64,000 nt of DNA from an uncultured Eubacteriaceae bacterium (GTDB lineage: Bacteria > Bacillota > Clostridia > Peptostreptococcales > Anaerovoracaceae). Shown here piece by piece: positions 45,386 to 55,007 of this stretch. The stretch is taken from positions 16,058-80,057 of the forward strand of contig CAIFEY010000006.1 of NCBI GenBank assembly GCA_903789635.1, written 5' to 3'. The notes beneath the pieces are model-generated. The model searched no databases, was not told the DNA's origin, and was given only the letters and a program-made list of their open reading frames with translations. The stretch's first letter is position 1, and each line of letters opens with the position of its first letter. A program made the position numbers and the translations under genes.

Positions 45386-46171
45386 ATGTTGAAAATCGCG
45401 GTGTATGGAAAGGGCGGAATCGGAAAGTCGACGATGACGAGCAACCTGTCGGCGGCTTTTTCCGTGCTTGGGAAGCGGGTGATCCAGATCGGCTGCGATC
45501 CTAAGGCGGATTCCACGATCGATCTGCTGGGCGGGGAGCCGCTCGAGCCGGTCATGAATTTCATGCGCGCCTACGATCAGGACCCTTCTCTGGACCAGAT
45601 CATGAAGATCGGCTTCGGCGGGGTGCGCTGCCTGGAGACGGGCGGTCCGACGCCGGGGCTCGGCTGCGCGGGGCGCGGGATCGTTTCGACGTTCAAGCTG
45701 CTGGAGGACCTGGAGCTGTTCGAGCGCGAGAAGCCAGACATCGTCATGTTCGACGTGCTCGGCGACGTGGTCTGCGGCGGGTTCGCGGCACCGATCCGCG
45801 AGGGCTATGCGGACGAGATCCTGATCGTGACGTCGGGGGAGAAGATGGCGCTCTACGCGGCCAACAACATCAACCAGGCGGTCAAGAACTTTGAGGACAG
45901 AAGCTACGCGAAGGTCCGCGGCATCATCATGAACCGCAGGAACGTGCCGGATGAAGAAGAGAAGGTCAGGAAGTTCGCCGATGAGAACGGCCTTCCGATC
46001 GTCGCCGACATCCCGCGGAGCGATGAGATCAACACGTTCGAGGAAGATGGCAAGACCGTGATCGAGGGCGATCCGACGCTTCCGATTTCCGAGAAGTTCC
46101 TGGACTTAGCCAGGCTGCTGCTCGCCGATGAGAAGACAAAATCCGATGAACAAGAGGGAGGACTGTTTTAG
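45386..46171 (+). CDS. NifH-like ATP-dependent reductase, set 1
   Basis: 261 residues. P-loop [19 protein letters not shown] switch, and the two [4Fe-4S] cysteines of the NifH/BchL family in [14 protein letters not shown] and [15 protein letters not shown]. It should form a homodimer bridged by one cluster and pass electrons, driven by ATP, to its catalytic partner encoded next. GGAGGAGAAG precedes the ATG. Its stop codon abuts the following start. It is not a canonical NifH: the C-terminus is short and the operon lacks nif biosynthesis genes. Confidence 0.9.
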   Translation: MLKIAVYGKGGIGKSTMTSNLSAAFSVLGKRVIQIGCDPKADSTIDLLGGEPLEPVMNFMRAYDQDPSLDQIMKIGFGGVRCLETGGPTPGLGCAGRGIVSTFKLLEDLELFEREKPDIVMFDVLGDVVCGGFAAPIREGYADEILIVTSGEKMALYAANNINQAVKNFEDRSYAKVRGIIMNRRNVPDEEEKVRKFADENGLPIVADIPRSDEINTFEEDGKTVIEGDPTLPISEKFLDLARLLLADEKTKSDEQEGGLF

Positions 46172-47641
46172 ATGATCAATCTTCAGGAAAATACCGGGGC
46201 CTGCCTCGGCTGCGGCGCGAATGCCGGGGCTGCGGAGCAGAAGCCCTTCTCGATCACGGCGGCGGAGCTCGCCGCGCGCGGAAAGGACGACGTCCCGGAC
46301 GCGTTCATTCCGAACTGCCACCTGATCTACAGCAGCCCGGAGACCCTGGCGTACAACTCGCCGGGCGCGATCGGGTTCGGCACCAAGCGCGCCGGCCTCG
46401 TGATCCCGGAATCCGTCATGCTGCTCGTCTCGCCGTCCTGCTGCGGCAGGAACTCCACGATCCTGAGCCAGACGGAGGGCTACGCGGAGAGGATGTTCTA
46501 CCTCCTCCAGAACGAGACCGACCTGGTCACTGGAAGACACCTGGACAAGATCCCGGAAGCGATCCGGGAGATCCTGGACGTCTGCGATCCTAAGCGAAAG
46601 GTCGTACTGATCTGCATCACCTGCACGGACGCGCTGCTGGGCACCGACCTCGAGCGGATCTGCCGGAAGGCGCAGGAGGAGACCGGCGTGACCGTCGTGC
46701 CGAGCTACATGTACGCGCTCGAGCGCGAGGGGACCAAGCCTCCGATGGTGGCGATCCGCCAGACGATCTACTCCCTGCTGGAGCGCAGAAAAGTCCAGCC
46801 GGACATGGTCAACCTGCTCGGATTCTTCTCGCCGATCGACGCGGATTCCGAACTGTTCCCGCTGCTCCGCAATGCTGGAATCAGGACGATCAACCAGGTC
46901 AGCGAGATGCAGACACTGGAAGAATATGGAAAGATGGGCGCGGCCAACTTCAACCTCGTGCTCGATCCGCTGTCCAGGTACGCGGCGGAGGACCTGCGTG
47001 AGCGGCTGAACATGCCGTACGTGGAGCTCGCCCGCCTGTACGACCCGGACCGGATTCACCACCAGTACCAGCTGTTCGGCGCGGCGCTCGGCATCGACAT
47101 GGACGACAGCGAGTGGTATGCGAAGGCGGCGGAGAGACGGGACGCGTTTGCGGCCAAGTACAGGGGGAAGCGGTTCGCCGTCGGCGAGATGGGGAACGCG
47201 AACCCGTTCGAGCTGGCAGGCACGCTGGCCCGCATGGGCATGGAGGTGCCGATGGTCGTCTCCAACCTGACCGAGGCGGACTTCCCATACGTCCGAAACC
47301 TCGCGGAGGTCTCCCCGGACACCAGGATCTACACCGGAATCTCGCCGAGCATGGTCCACTTCCAGCCGCCGGAAAATATCGACGCGGCGATCGGAAAGGA
47401 TGCGGCGGCGTACTGTCCTGAGGCGGCCGGCGTCGAGTGGAACGGTGAGAAGCAGCCGTACGGCCACAAGGGCGTGATCGACCTGCTGGACGCGCTGGAC
47501 GAGGCGCTGACCAGGGGAGGCAGCGCGCCGGCGGAGAGAAACGAGAAGACGTTCTACGGGGAGACGCTTAGGGGCGGGAAAGCCGACCAGAGGAATCCGG
47601 GCGGACATGGAAACCGTTCCGAAACAGAAGGACAGGCATAG
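46172..47641 (+). CDS. Nitrogenase component-1-like protein (NifD/NifE type), set 1
   Basis: 489 residues. An N-terminal CLGC (11, 14) is followed by Cys49, the pair Cys90/91 in VSPSCCGRN (where NifD has its P-cluster Cys88) and Cys151 in ITCTDALLGTD (matching NifD Cys154). The segment matching the NifD FeMo-cofactor cysteine (NLVHC) reads NLVLD here, so the canonical cofactor site is absent. The C-terminus has YGHKGVIDLLDAL. The last ~40 residues are Gly/Asn/Glu-rich. Likely a heteromer with the next gene product, reducing an unknown substrate with electrons from the NifH-like protein. Confidence 0.85.
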   Translation: MINLQENTGACLGCGANAGAAEQKPFSITAAELAARGKDDVPDAFIPNCHLIYSSPETLAYNSPGAIGFGTKRAGLVIPESVMLLVSPSCCGRNSTILSQTEGYAERMFYLLQNETDLVTGRHLDKIPEAIREILDVCDPKRKVVLICITCTDALLGTDLERICRKAQEETGVTVVPSYMYALEREGTKPPMVAIRQTIYSLLERRKVQPDMVNLLGFFSPIDADSELFPLLRNAGIRTINQVSEMQTLEEYGKMGAANFNLVLDPLSRYAAEDLRERLNMPYVELARLYDPDRIHHQYQLFGAALGIDMDDSEWYAKAAERRDAFAAKYRGKRFAVGEMGNANPFELAGTLARMGMEVPMVVSNLTEADFPYVRNLAEVSPDTRIYTGISPSMVHFQPPENIDAAIGKDAAAYCPEAAGVEWNGEKQPYGHKGVIDLLDALDEALTRGGSAPAERNEKTFYGETLRGGKADQRNPGGHGNRSETEGQA

Positions 47642-47655
47642 AAAGGAGAACGGGA

Positions 47656-48840
47656 ATGAAAGGACTATTTCGCTATTTATCGCCGTTTTCGCCGGACCAG
47701 TCCGGTGCGGTCTCTGTGCTGTTCGAGCTCGGCGGCATCATCGTCATCCTGGACGCGGGCGGCTGCACGGGAAACATCTGCGGGTTCGACGAGCCGCGCT
47801 GGTTCTCTAAGAAGAGCGCGGTCTACTCCGCAGGTCTCCGCGACATCGACGCGATCCTGGGCCGTGACGACAAGCTGCTCGAGAAGCTGAAGGACGCCGC
47901 GGACACCGTGGACGCTGACTTCATCGCGCTGGTCGGAACACCGGTGCCGTCCGTCATCGCGACGGACTACGACGCGGTCTGCCGCCTCGCGGAGAAGAAC
48001 TACGGCATCCCGGCGATGTACATCGACACGACGGGGATGGAGGACTACGACAAAGGCCAGAAGCTCGCCTACGAACAGGTCCTGCGCCTGCTGAAACGCT
48101 GCAGGGATGACAAAAAGAACGGGAAGGACACGCCGGCATCAAGACTTGCTGAGAAGCTGGAGGGCCGCTCCGCGGAGTTCGGTAATCCGGATGATAAGGT
48201 CATCGGGATCTGGGGCGCGACGCCGCTGGACCTGCCGGCAGCAGACAGCGCCCGGGCGCTGCGGGAGCGCGCGGAGGCGCGGCATCCCGGCTGCAGGGCG
48301 GTGACCTACGGTATGGACTCTGGTCTGGCAGGTCTGTACTTTGCCGCAAAGGCGGAGCGCAACGTCGCCTGCTCCTGGTCCGGGCTGGAACCGGCCAGGG
48401 CGCTGCAGAAGATGCGCGCGCCGCTTGAGATCAGCTTCTTCCTGGATGGTCCTGAAGAGGGCGGCGCGGAGAGCGCGGCCGGAACCAAGGTCCTGATCGT
48501 GCACCAGCAGGTCATGGCGTGCAGCATCCGCGAATGGATGAGGGAGCGCTGGGACGGACTCACCGTCGACTGCGCTTCGTTCTTCCGGACGGACGCGGCG
48601 CTTGCGGAGCCGGGCGACCGGAAGATGGATTCCGAGGCGGACTGGATCCGGCTCGTCAGGGACGGCGGCTACGACGTCATCGTCGGCGACCCGATATTCC
48701 GCAGGGCGATTGGTTTCTGGGACGGAGACTTTGTCGCTGCACCGCAGTACGCGGTATCGGGCGGGATGTACGCGCCGGACACCGACGAGGAGTACTGGTC
48801 GCGCCTGAAGAGGGAGCTGACCGCGGCGATCGAAGGATAA
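47656..48840 (+). CDS. Nitrogenase component-1-like protein (NifK type), set 1
   Basis: 394 residues. ELGGIIVILDAGGCTGNICG then FDEPRW is the signature of nitrogenase-like beta subunits; Cys37 aligns with the GSQGC cysteine of NifK. No cysteine matches NifK Cys153 (the region reads ALVGTPVPSVIATDYD). The C-terminal VGDPIFRRAIGFW resembles the second half of the fold. AAAGGAG precedes the ATG, 14 bases after the NifD-like gene. Confidence 0.82.
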   Translation: MKGLFRYLSPFSPDQSGAVSVLFELGGIIVILDAGGCTGNICGFDEPRWFSKKSAVYSAGLRDIDAILGRDDKLLEKLKDAADTVDADFIALVGTPVPSVIATDYDAVCRLAEKNYGIPAMYIDTTGMEDYDKGQKLAYEQVLRLLKRCRDDKKNGKDTPASRLAEKLEGRSAEFGNPDDKVIGIWGATPLDLPAADSARALRERAEARHPGCRAVTYGMDSGLAGLYFAAKAERNVACSWSGLEPARALQKMRAPLEISFFLDGPEEGGAESAAGTKVLIVHQQVMACSIREWMRERWDGLTVDCASFFRTDAALAEPGDRKMDSEADWIRLVRDGGYDVIVGDPIFRRAIGFWDGDFVAAPQYAVSGGMYAPDTDEEYWSRLKRELTAAIEG

Positions 48841-48895
48841 AGGGATGATCGAAGATCAATCAAAGCATCAACAGGTAATCGAAGGAGGAACGCGC

Positions 48896-51607
48896 ATGTG
48901 GGAGCAGGCGAAAGACAACAGACAGAGGCGCTGCGTCCTGGTCTACGGGATCGTGCAGGGCGTGGGGTTTCGGCCTTTTGTGGACCGGATCGCAGACCGC
49001 GCAGGGGTCGCGGGTGACGTCTGCAACAAGGGGTCGTTCGTCGAGATTCACATCGAGGGCAGGGACAATGAGCTGGACGAGTTCATCCGCCTGCTCCGCG
49101 AGGAGGCTCCGGACCGTTCGCAGATCCTGAAGATCACCCAAAAATCCGAACCCTGCACGGGCGCGGAGGAGTTCCGGATTCTTCCGAGCCAGAAGGTCGA
49201 GGGGAACGTGTTCGTGTCCCCGGACATCGCGATCTGCGACAGCTGCAGGCGCGAGATGTACGACCCGAACGACCGGCGTTACCTGCACCCATTCATCAAC
49301 TGCACGGCGTGCGGGCCGCGGCTCACGATCTTAGACTCGATGCCGTACGACCGCGTCCGGACGAGCATGGGCGAGTTTCCAATGTGTGACGACTGCAGCG
49401 CGGAGTACACGAGCCCGGAGACGCGCCGCTACCACGCCCAGCCGGTCTGCTGCAACGACTGCGGGCCGAGGCTCTACCTGTTGAAGTCTTTAGATTCGGA
49501 CGGAAATCCGGTCTACGGATCGGCGCAGGAGCTCGAGGGGCGCCCTAAGCGCGAGACGGACCGCGAGGCGATGCTGTACGCGAGGGCCGTCGTCCGAAAC
49601 GGCGGGATCCTCGCGATCAAGGGCATCGGCGGCTTCCACCTCTGCTGCGACGCCAGGAACGAGGACGCGGTCCGGAGACTGCGCGAGCTGAAGCAGCGGC
49701 CGTTCAAGCCGTTCGCCCTGATGATGCGGGACATGGATACGGTCGAGCGCGAGTGCGAGCTTCTGCCCGGCCAGAGGAAGATGATGGAAGGTCCACAGAA
49801 GCCGATCCTCCTCCTGCGCAGACGGACAAAATTAGATGGAGCAATGGTCACGCCGCTCGCCGCGCCGGACAACCCGTACATCGGCGTCATGCTGCCGTAC
49901 GCGCCGGTTCAGCTCCTGCTGTTCGACGATCCGGAGGACCCGATTCAGGAAATGACGGACTGCCTGGTCATGACTAGCGCGAATCCCAAGGGCGCGCCGA
50001 TCTGCCGCACGGACGAGGATATCTTAGGCTCCGTCGGCAAGTGGTGCGACGCGGTCCTCTCGAACAACCGAAAGATCCGGACCAGGGCGGACGACAGCGT
50101 CATGAACTGGGATAACGGCAGGCCGGCGATGATCCGAAGGTCCAGGGGATTCGCCCCGCTCCCGCTGATGCTGGACGGAGAAGCTTCCGAAGGCGCCGAA
50201 AAAGACGCCGGAAATTCACCGGCAGAAAGCGCATCGCCGCACCAGGTGCTCGGCATCGGCGGCGAGCTGAAGAACACGTTCTGCCTCGCGAAGGAGAACC
50301 TGTTCTACCCTTCCGCCTACATCGGCGACCTGACCGACATCCGAACGGTCGGCGCGCTGACGGAGACGGAGGAGCGGATGGAGCGTCTGCTGCAGATCCG
50401 GCCGGATCTGATCGTCTGCGACCTTCACCCCAAGTACCGTTCGTCGATGACGGCGGACGAGCTCGCGGAAAAGAGAAACATTCCAGTCGTCCGGATCCAG
50501 CACCACTACGCGCACGTCCTGTCGTGCATGGCGGAGAACCAGCAGGACGGGCCGGTGATCGGCGTCTCGCTGGACGGAACAGGCTACGGGACCGATCACA
50601 GCGTCTGGGGCGGCGAGTTCCTGCTCGCGGACGCGGAGGGCTACTCGAGGCTCGGAAGCCTGGGCAGGTTCAGCCAGGCGGGCGGGGATCTCGCGAGCCG
50701 TCAGGGATGGCGGATCGCGGCGGCGCTGCTCCTGCAGGCGGACTCAGAAAGGGCGATGCAGCTGTCGCTTGACCTCGGGCTCAGGAGCCGGGCGGAGCTC
50801 TCGATCCTGCACCAGATGATCGGCAAGGGGATCAACACGGTCCCGTCGACCAGCATGGGCCGCCTGTTCGACGCGGCCAGCGCGGTGCTCGGGTTCCGTA
50901 CGGAATCGACCTGCGAGGGTGAGGCGTCCATGGTGCTGCAATTCGCGGCGGAAAAGTTTTTGCGCGAACACGTCGCGCCGGGCGGAGGATCTGGTGAGTC
51001 GGCGGAAACGACAAAGTCCGCACCTGCCGCAGGGAACGCCGGGGCTGATGCCCTGGAAGAGAACCGAATCTTGGAAAAGATCCTCGATTGGAAGCCGGAG
51101 CTCGTCTTCACAGAATCGCAGGACGAGCCGATCGGCGGCGAACGCGTCCCTGACGCCAGCGCCAAAGACAACGGCCTAGACACGAACGCCGGCGGCGCCG
51201 ATCCTGCAGCTCATGCCGATCATTCAGGCAGCGCTGAGCGCGCGGACGGCGCGGGCGCATCCGGACACGGGATGTTCCGGATCCCGGCCGAGCGGCTGAT
51301 CCTGGAGCTCGCCGAGAGGCGGCTCGCTGGGGAGGACCCGGAGCGGCTCGCGATGGGCTTCCATCAGTGCGTCGCGGACCTGATCCTCGAGGGCTGCCGG
51401 GAGTGCCGCAGTGAGAGCGGCGTCGAGACCGTCTGTCTGACCGGGGGCGTCATGCAGAATCTGCTCCTGTCCCGCCTGACGCGGGAGAGGCTGACGGAGG
51501 ACCGCTTCCGGGTGCTCACGCACAGCATGATCCCGGCGAACGACGGCGGAATCGGGCTCGGCCAGGCGCTGTACGGCATGCACCTGCTGAAGCACGCGGC
51601 CGAGTGA
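48896..51607 (+). CDS. hypF: Carbamoyltransferase HypF
   Basis: 903 residues from the ATG with AAGGAGG upstream; HypF usually has about 750. Acylphosphatase domain (GIVQGVGFRPFVDRIA), two zinc-finger repeats (CDSCRRE, CTACGPR, CDDCSAE, CNDCGPR), YrdC-like domain (AIKGIGGFHLCCDA), Kae1-like domain (HHYAHVLSCMAE, SLDGTGYGTD). It transfers a carbamoyl group from carbamoyl phosphate to the C-terminal Cys of HypE, the first step of cyanide ligand synthesis. Two low-complexity inserts explain the extra length: about 20 residues before the Kae1 part and about 110 near the C-terminus. Confidence 0.93.
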   Translation: MWEQAKDNRQRRCVLVYGIVQGVGFRPFVDRIADRAGVAGDVCNKGSFVEIHIEGRDNELDEFIRLLREEAPDRSQILKITQKSEPCTGAEEFRILPSQKVEGNVFVSPDIAICDSCRREMYDPNDRRYLHPFINCTACGPRLTILDSMPYDRVRTSMGEFPMCDDCSAEYTSPETRRYHAQPVCCNDCGPRLYLLKSLDSDGNPVYGSAQELEGRPKRETDREAMLYARAVVRNGGILAIKGIGGFHLCCDARNEDAVRRLRELKQRPFKPFALMMRDMDTVERECELLPGQRKMMEGPQKPILLLRRRTKLDGAMVTPLAAPDNPYIGVMLPYAPVQLLLFDDPEDPIQEMTDCLVMTSANPKGAPICRTDEDILGSVGKWCDAVLSNNRKIRTRADDSVMNWDNGRPAMIRRSRGFAPLPLMLDGEASEGAEKDAGNSPAESASPHQVLGIGGELKNTFCLAKENLFYPSAYIGDLTDIRTVGALTETEERMERLLQIRPDLIVCDLHPKYRSSMTADELAEKRNIPVVRIQHHYAHVLSCMAENQQDGPVIGVSLDGTGYGTDHSVWGGEFLLADAEGYSRLGSLGRFSQAGGDLASRQGWRIAAALLLQADSERAMQLSLDLGLRSRAELSILHQMIGKGINTVPSTSMGRLFDAASAVLGFRTESTCEGEASMVLQFAAEKFLREHVAPGGGSGESAETTKSAPAAGNAGADALEENRILEKILDWKPELVFTESQDEPIGGERVPDASAKDNGLDTNAGGADPAAHADHSGSAERADGAGASGHGMFRIPAERLILELAERRLAGEDPERLAMGFHQCVADLILEGCRECRSESGVETVCLTGGVMQNLLLSRLTRERLTEDRFRVLTHSMIPANDGGIGLGQALYGMHLLKHAAE

Positions 51608-51857
51608 TCTTGAAAACCGCTCGGATTGATTCGGGACGGAAAGTAAGCGGCCGCGGGATACGGACAATGGAAAAGAATACAGAAACCAGCAATAACGTTT
51701 GGTTATGCTGAACATAAAATTTTGTCATAGAACAAGACATCAATAACAAGAAGAATAGAGCAATCAGATAGAATCGAAAATGGAAGTGAAAACGACGAAC
51801 CGGGCTGCGGGGGGCTGATACTCCGCGGATCCGGGGACTCGTGGAAGGAGTAGGAAA
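51608..51857 (+). other. hypF-hypC gap
   Basis: 250 bases, AT-rich in the middle. A possible weak promoter (TTGTCA near 51723 with TAACAA 16 bases on) lies here. No gene or clear terminator; hypC may be transcribed both from upstream and from here. Confidence 0.3.
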
Positions 51858-52067
51858 ATGTGTGTAGGACTGCCAGCTAAGGTAACGGCATTGAAGGACG
51901 GAATGGCTGTCGTGGATGCGACGGGGGCGAAGCGTACGGTTACGGCGGAGCTGCTCGACGACCTGCAGCCGGGAGATTACGTTATGATTCACGCCGGCGC
52001 GGCGATCGCGAAGATCACCGGGGGCGACGAGGAGGAAGCGGACGAGATCATGGAGGCGCTGAAGTAA
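51858..52067 (+). CDS. hypC: Hydrogenase maturation chaperone HypC
   Basis: 69 residues starting MCVGLPAKV, the HypC signature with the essential Cys2 that holds the Fe(CN)2(CO) unit together with HypD. GGAAGGAG precedes the ATG. Its stop overlaps the hypD start by one base (TAATG). In [NiFe] systems HypC passes the iron unit to the large subunit; no such subunit is encoded in the window. Confidence 0.93.
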   Translation: MCVGLPAKVTALKDGMAVVDATGAKRTVTAELLDDLQPGDYVMIHAGAAIAKITGGDEEEADEIMEALK

Positions 52068-53113
52068 TGAAAGCAGCAGAACAGGCCGCGGCGATCCTCC
52101 GCGGCTACAACGGAAGAAAAATACGCATCATGGAGGTCTGCGGGACCCACACGCACGAGATCTTCAAGCAGGGGATCCGCAAGATGCTTCCGGAGAACAT
52201 TCAGGTGATCTCGGGGCCGGGATGTCCGGTCTGCGTGACGCCGATCGACTACATCGACGAGGCCGTGTACCTCGCGCTCGAGAAGGGCTGCACGATCACG
52301 ACGTTCGGCGACCTGATCCGTGTCCCGGGCTCGGAGAAGAGCCTGGCGGCGGCGCGTGCAGAGGGTGCCGCGGTCAAGCCGGTCTACTCGCCGCTCGACG
52401 CGCTCGAGTACGCGAAGGACCACCCGGAGGAGCAGGTTGTGTTCCTGTCCGTGGGTTTTGAGACGACGACGCCTCCGAGCCTGATGGCGGTCCGTCAGGC
52501 AAAGGCGGAAGGGGTCATGAACTTCTCTATTTTGACGGCTAACAAGACGATGGACAACGCTTACCTGGCGCTGAAGGATTCCGCGGACGCGTTCCTCTAC
52601 CCGGGCCACGTCAGCACGATCTCGGGAACTAAAATCTACCATGATCTGATGGATCAGGGCATCTCCGGCGTCGTGACGGGATTCACGGGACCGGAGCTCC
52701 TGACGGCGCTCGCCGTCTGCGTGAAGAAGGTCCAGGAGGGCAGGCCGTTCTTCATGAACTGCTACCCAAGGGTCGTGACGGACGAGGGAAGCCCTGCGGC
52801 GAGGAAGCTCGCGGCGGAGATGACGGACCTGATCGACTCCGAATGGAGGGGCATCGGCGTCATCCCGAAGTCCGGGCTCAGGCTCAAGCCGGAGTGTGCG
52901 GACTGGGACGCGCGCGTGAAATACGACGTCCCGAAGATGGAGGGACGGGCGAACCCGGCATGTCGGTGCGGATCCGTGCTGAAGGGCGACATTCTGCCTA
53001 CGGAGTGCAAAGTGTTCGGAAACGGCTGCACGCCGGAGCATCCGATCGGGGCCTGCATGGTGTCCGGCGAGGGCGCGTGCGCCGCGTTCTATAAGTACGG
53101 GAGAGATTTCTAG
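52067..53113 (+). CDS. hypD: Hydrogenase maturation protein HypD
   Basis: 348 residues, the usual length. MEVCGTHTHEIFKQGIRKML and GPGCPVCVTPIDYID hold the conserved cysteines. VSVGFETTTP and the C-terminal cysteines (CRCGSVLKG, GCTPEHPIGACMVSGEGAC) ligate the [4Fe-4S] cluster. HypD is the scaffold on which the CN and CO ligands are attached to iron with HypC. Tightly coupled to hypC. Confidence 0.95.
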   Translation: MKAAEQAAAILRGYNGRKIRIMEVCGTHTHEIFKQGIRKMLPENIQVISGPGCPVCVTPIDYIDEAVYLALEKGCTITTFGDLIRVPGSEKSLAAARAEGAAVKPVYSPLDALEYAKDHPEEQVVFLSVGFETTTPPSLMAVRQAKAEGVMNFSILTANKTMDNAYLALKDSADAFLYPGHVSTISGTKIYHDLMDQGISGVVTGFTGPELLTALAVCVKKVQEGRPFFMNCYPRVVTDEGSPAARKLAAEMTDLIDSEWRGIGVIPKSGLRLKPECADWDARVKYDVPKMEGRANPACRCGSVLKGDILPTECKVFGNGCTPEHPIGACMVSGEGACAAFYKYGRDF

Positions 53114-53126
53114 GGAGAGACGAGAA

Positions 53127-54152
53127 ATGGAAAAGACAGTAACTCTGGCCCAGGGAGCCGGCGGAAAGCAGACCTCTGAGCTGATCGAAAGTATTTTTGC
53201 GAAGTATTTCAAGAATCCGTACCTGACGGCGGACGACGCGGCGGTGCTGCCGGCGCCTAAGGGCAGGATCGCGATGACGACGGACGGCTTCATCGTGTCG
53301 CCGTCGGAATTCCCGGGCGGAAACATCGGAAAGCTGTCCATCTGCGGAACGGTGAACGACCTGTCGTGCATGGGCGCTAAGCCGCTGTACCTGACCTGCT
53401 CGTTCATCCTCGAGGAGGGATTTCCGCTCGAGAAGGTGGACCAGGCCGCAGCCGCGATGGCGAAGACCGCGGAAGAGGCTGGCGTGCACATCGTCGCGGG
53501 CGACACCAAGGTCGCGGGCAAAGGCCAGGTGGACGGCATGTTCATCACGACGACGGGCGTCGGCGAGATCGTCGAGGGCGTCGAGACGGGCGGATCCCTG
53601 GCGCGTCCTGGCGATGCGGTCATCGTGACCGGCGACGTCGGGCGCCACGGCTGCGCGATCCTGCTGTCGCGAAACGAGTTCCAGATCGACGCGGACGTCA
53701 CGAGCGACTGCGCGCCGCTCTGGGGCACGGTTGAAGCCGTCCTGAACACGGTGAAGGAGAAGACCGGAGGCTATAAGGACCTGCACGTCGTGCGCGACGC
53801 GACCAGGGGCGGCGTCGGAACCGTTCTGTACGAGATTGCGGGCCAGAGCGAGGTCGGCATCCACCTGGATCAGGACAGCATCCCGGTCGATCCGGCGGTC
53901 GCGGGCGTCTGCGGCATGCTTGGCCTGGAGCCGCTGTACCTGGCCAACGAGGGCCGTCTCGTGATCTTCACGCCTAAGGAAAACGCGGACGCGGTCCTGG
54001 AGGCGCTGCACCAGCTGCCGTACTCCGGAAACGCCGCGGTCATCGGCGAGGTCACGGCGGAGAACGCGGGCAAGGTCGTCATGCACACGGCGATCGGCGG
54101 CGAGACGCTCCTGCCTCAGCCGGGCGGCGAGCTGCTCCCGAGGATCTGCTAG
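53127..54152 (+). CDS. hypE: Hydrogenase maturation protein HypE
   Basis: 341 residues, PurM-like ATPase fold. LAQGAGGKQTSELI at the N-terminus, RDATRGGVGTVLYE mid-protein, and the functional C-terminus PRIC with the terminal Cys that is carbamoylated by HypF and dehydrated to thiocyanate. Intact C-terminus and partner genes indicate a working HypCDEF pathway. GGGAGAGACG precedes the ATG. Confidence 0.95.
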   Translation: MEKTVTLAQGAGGKQTSELIESIFAKYFKNPYLTADDAAVLPAPKGRIAMTTDGFIVSPSEFPGGNIGKLSICGTVNDLSCMGAKPLYLTCSFILEEGFPLEKVDQAAAAMAKTAEEAGVHIVAGDTKVAGKGQVDGMFITTTGVGEIVEGVETGGSLARPGDAVIVTGDVGRHGCAILLSRNEFQIDADVTSDCAPLWGTVEAVLNTVKEKTGGYKDLHVVRDATRGGVGTVLYEIAGQSEVGIHLDQDSIPVDPAVAGVCGMLGLEPLYLANEGRLVIFTPKENADAVLEALHQLPYSGNAAVIGEVTAENAGKVVMHTAIGGETLLPQPGGELLPRIC

Positions 54153-54228
54153 TTCGGACAAAATTCACCCGTCCAGGCAGTTAAACGTACAACGTATAAA
54201 CGGATAGATCAAGTATTGGAGTAATTAT

Positions 54229-55005
54229 ATGTACAAGTTGGCATTTTACGGAAAAGGCGGCATCGGAAAGTCGACGACGGTTTCCAACATCGCCGCCGCA
54301 CTGGCACAGAAGGGCATGAAGGTCCTGCAGATCGGCTGCGACCCTAAGGCGGACTCCACCATGCTCCTCCTGCACGGAGAAGAGAAGAGGCCGGTCATCG
54401 ACCTCCTCCGCGAGAAGAAGGAACAGACGACCCTAGAGGAGATGATCACAGAGGGCTACGCGGGCGTGCTCTGCGTTGAGGCGGGCGGCCCTAAGCCGGG
54501 GCTCGGGTGCGCGGGACGCGGCATCATCGCGGCGATGGAGTACCTGCACCGGAAGAAGGCGATCGAGACCTATCAGCCGGACGTCATCCTGTTCGACGTT
54601 CTGGGCGACGTCGTCTGCGGAGGCTTTTCCATGCCGATCCGCGAGGGCTACGCCGACCAGGTCTTCATCCTGACCTCGGGTGAGGCGATGTCGATCCACG
54701 CGGCCAAGAATATTGCACTCGCCGTCGACACGTTCCAGGAGAGGGGCTACGCGACGCTCGGAGGCGTGATCGTGAACAAGCGCAACGTGCGCCATGAAGA
54801 GGAAAATATTGCCCAGCTCTGCGAGGACATCCAGTCGGAGGTCGTCGGGACGCTGGAGCGTTCGGAGCTCGTCCAGGACGCTGACGAGATGAAGAAGACC
54901 GTCATCGAGGCCTTCCCGGACAGCCCGGAGGCGCAGGGTTACCGCGACCTGGCGGACGCCGTCCTGAAGGCAGCCGACAAGCAGAATGCACTGCGGGAGA
55001 AATAA
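54229..55005 (+). CDS. NifH-like ATP-dependent reductase, set 2
   Basis: 258 residues. P-loop [19 protein letters not shown], and cluster cysteines in [14 protein letters not shown] and [15 protein letters not shown]. Clearly paralogous to the set-1 protein but divergent (for example [20 protein letters not shown]). TTGGAG precedes the ATG, 76 bases after hypE. The following NifD-like gene starts 3 bases after its stop. Confidence 0.9.
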   Translation: MYKLAFYGKGGIGKSTTVSNIAAALAQKGMKVLQIGCDPKADSTMLLLHGEEKRPVIDLLREKKEQTTLEEMITEGYAGVLCVEAGGPKPGLGCAGRGIIAAMEYLHRKKAIETYQPDVILFDVLGDVVCGGFSMPIREGYADQVFILTSGEAMSIHAAKNIALAVDTFQERGYATLGGVIVNKRNVRHEEENIAQLCEDIQSEVVGTLERSELVQDADEMKKTVIEAFPDSPEAQGYRDLADAVLKAADKQNALREK

Positions 55006-55007
55006 CC

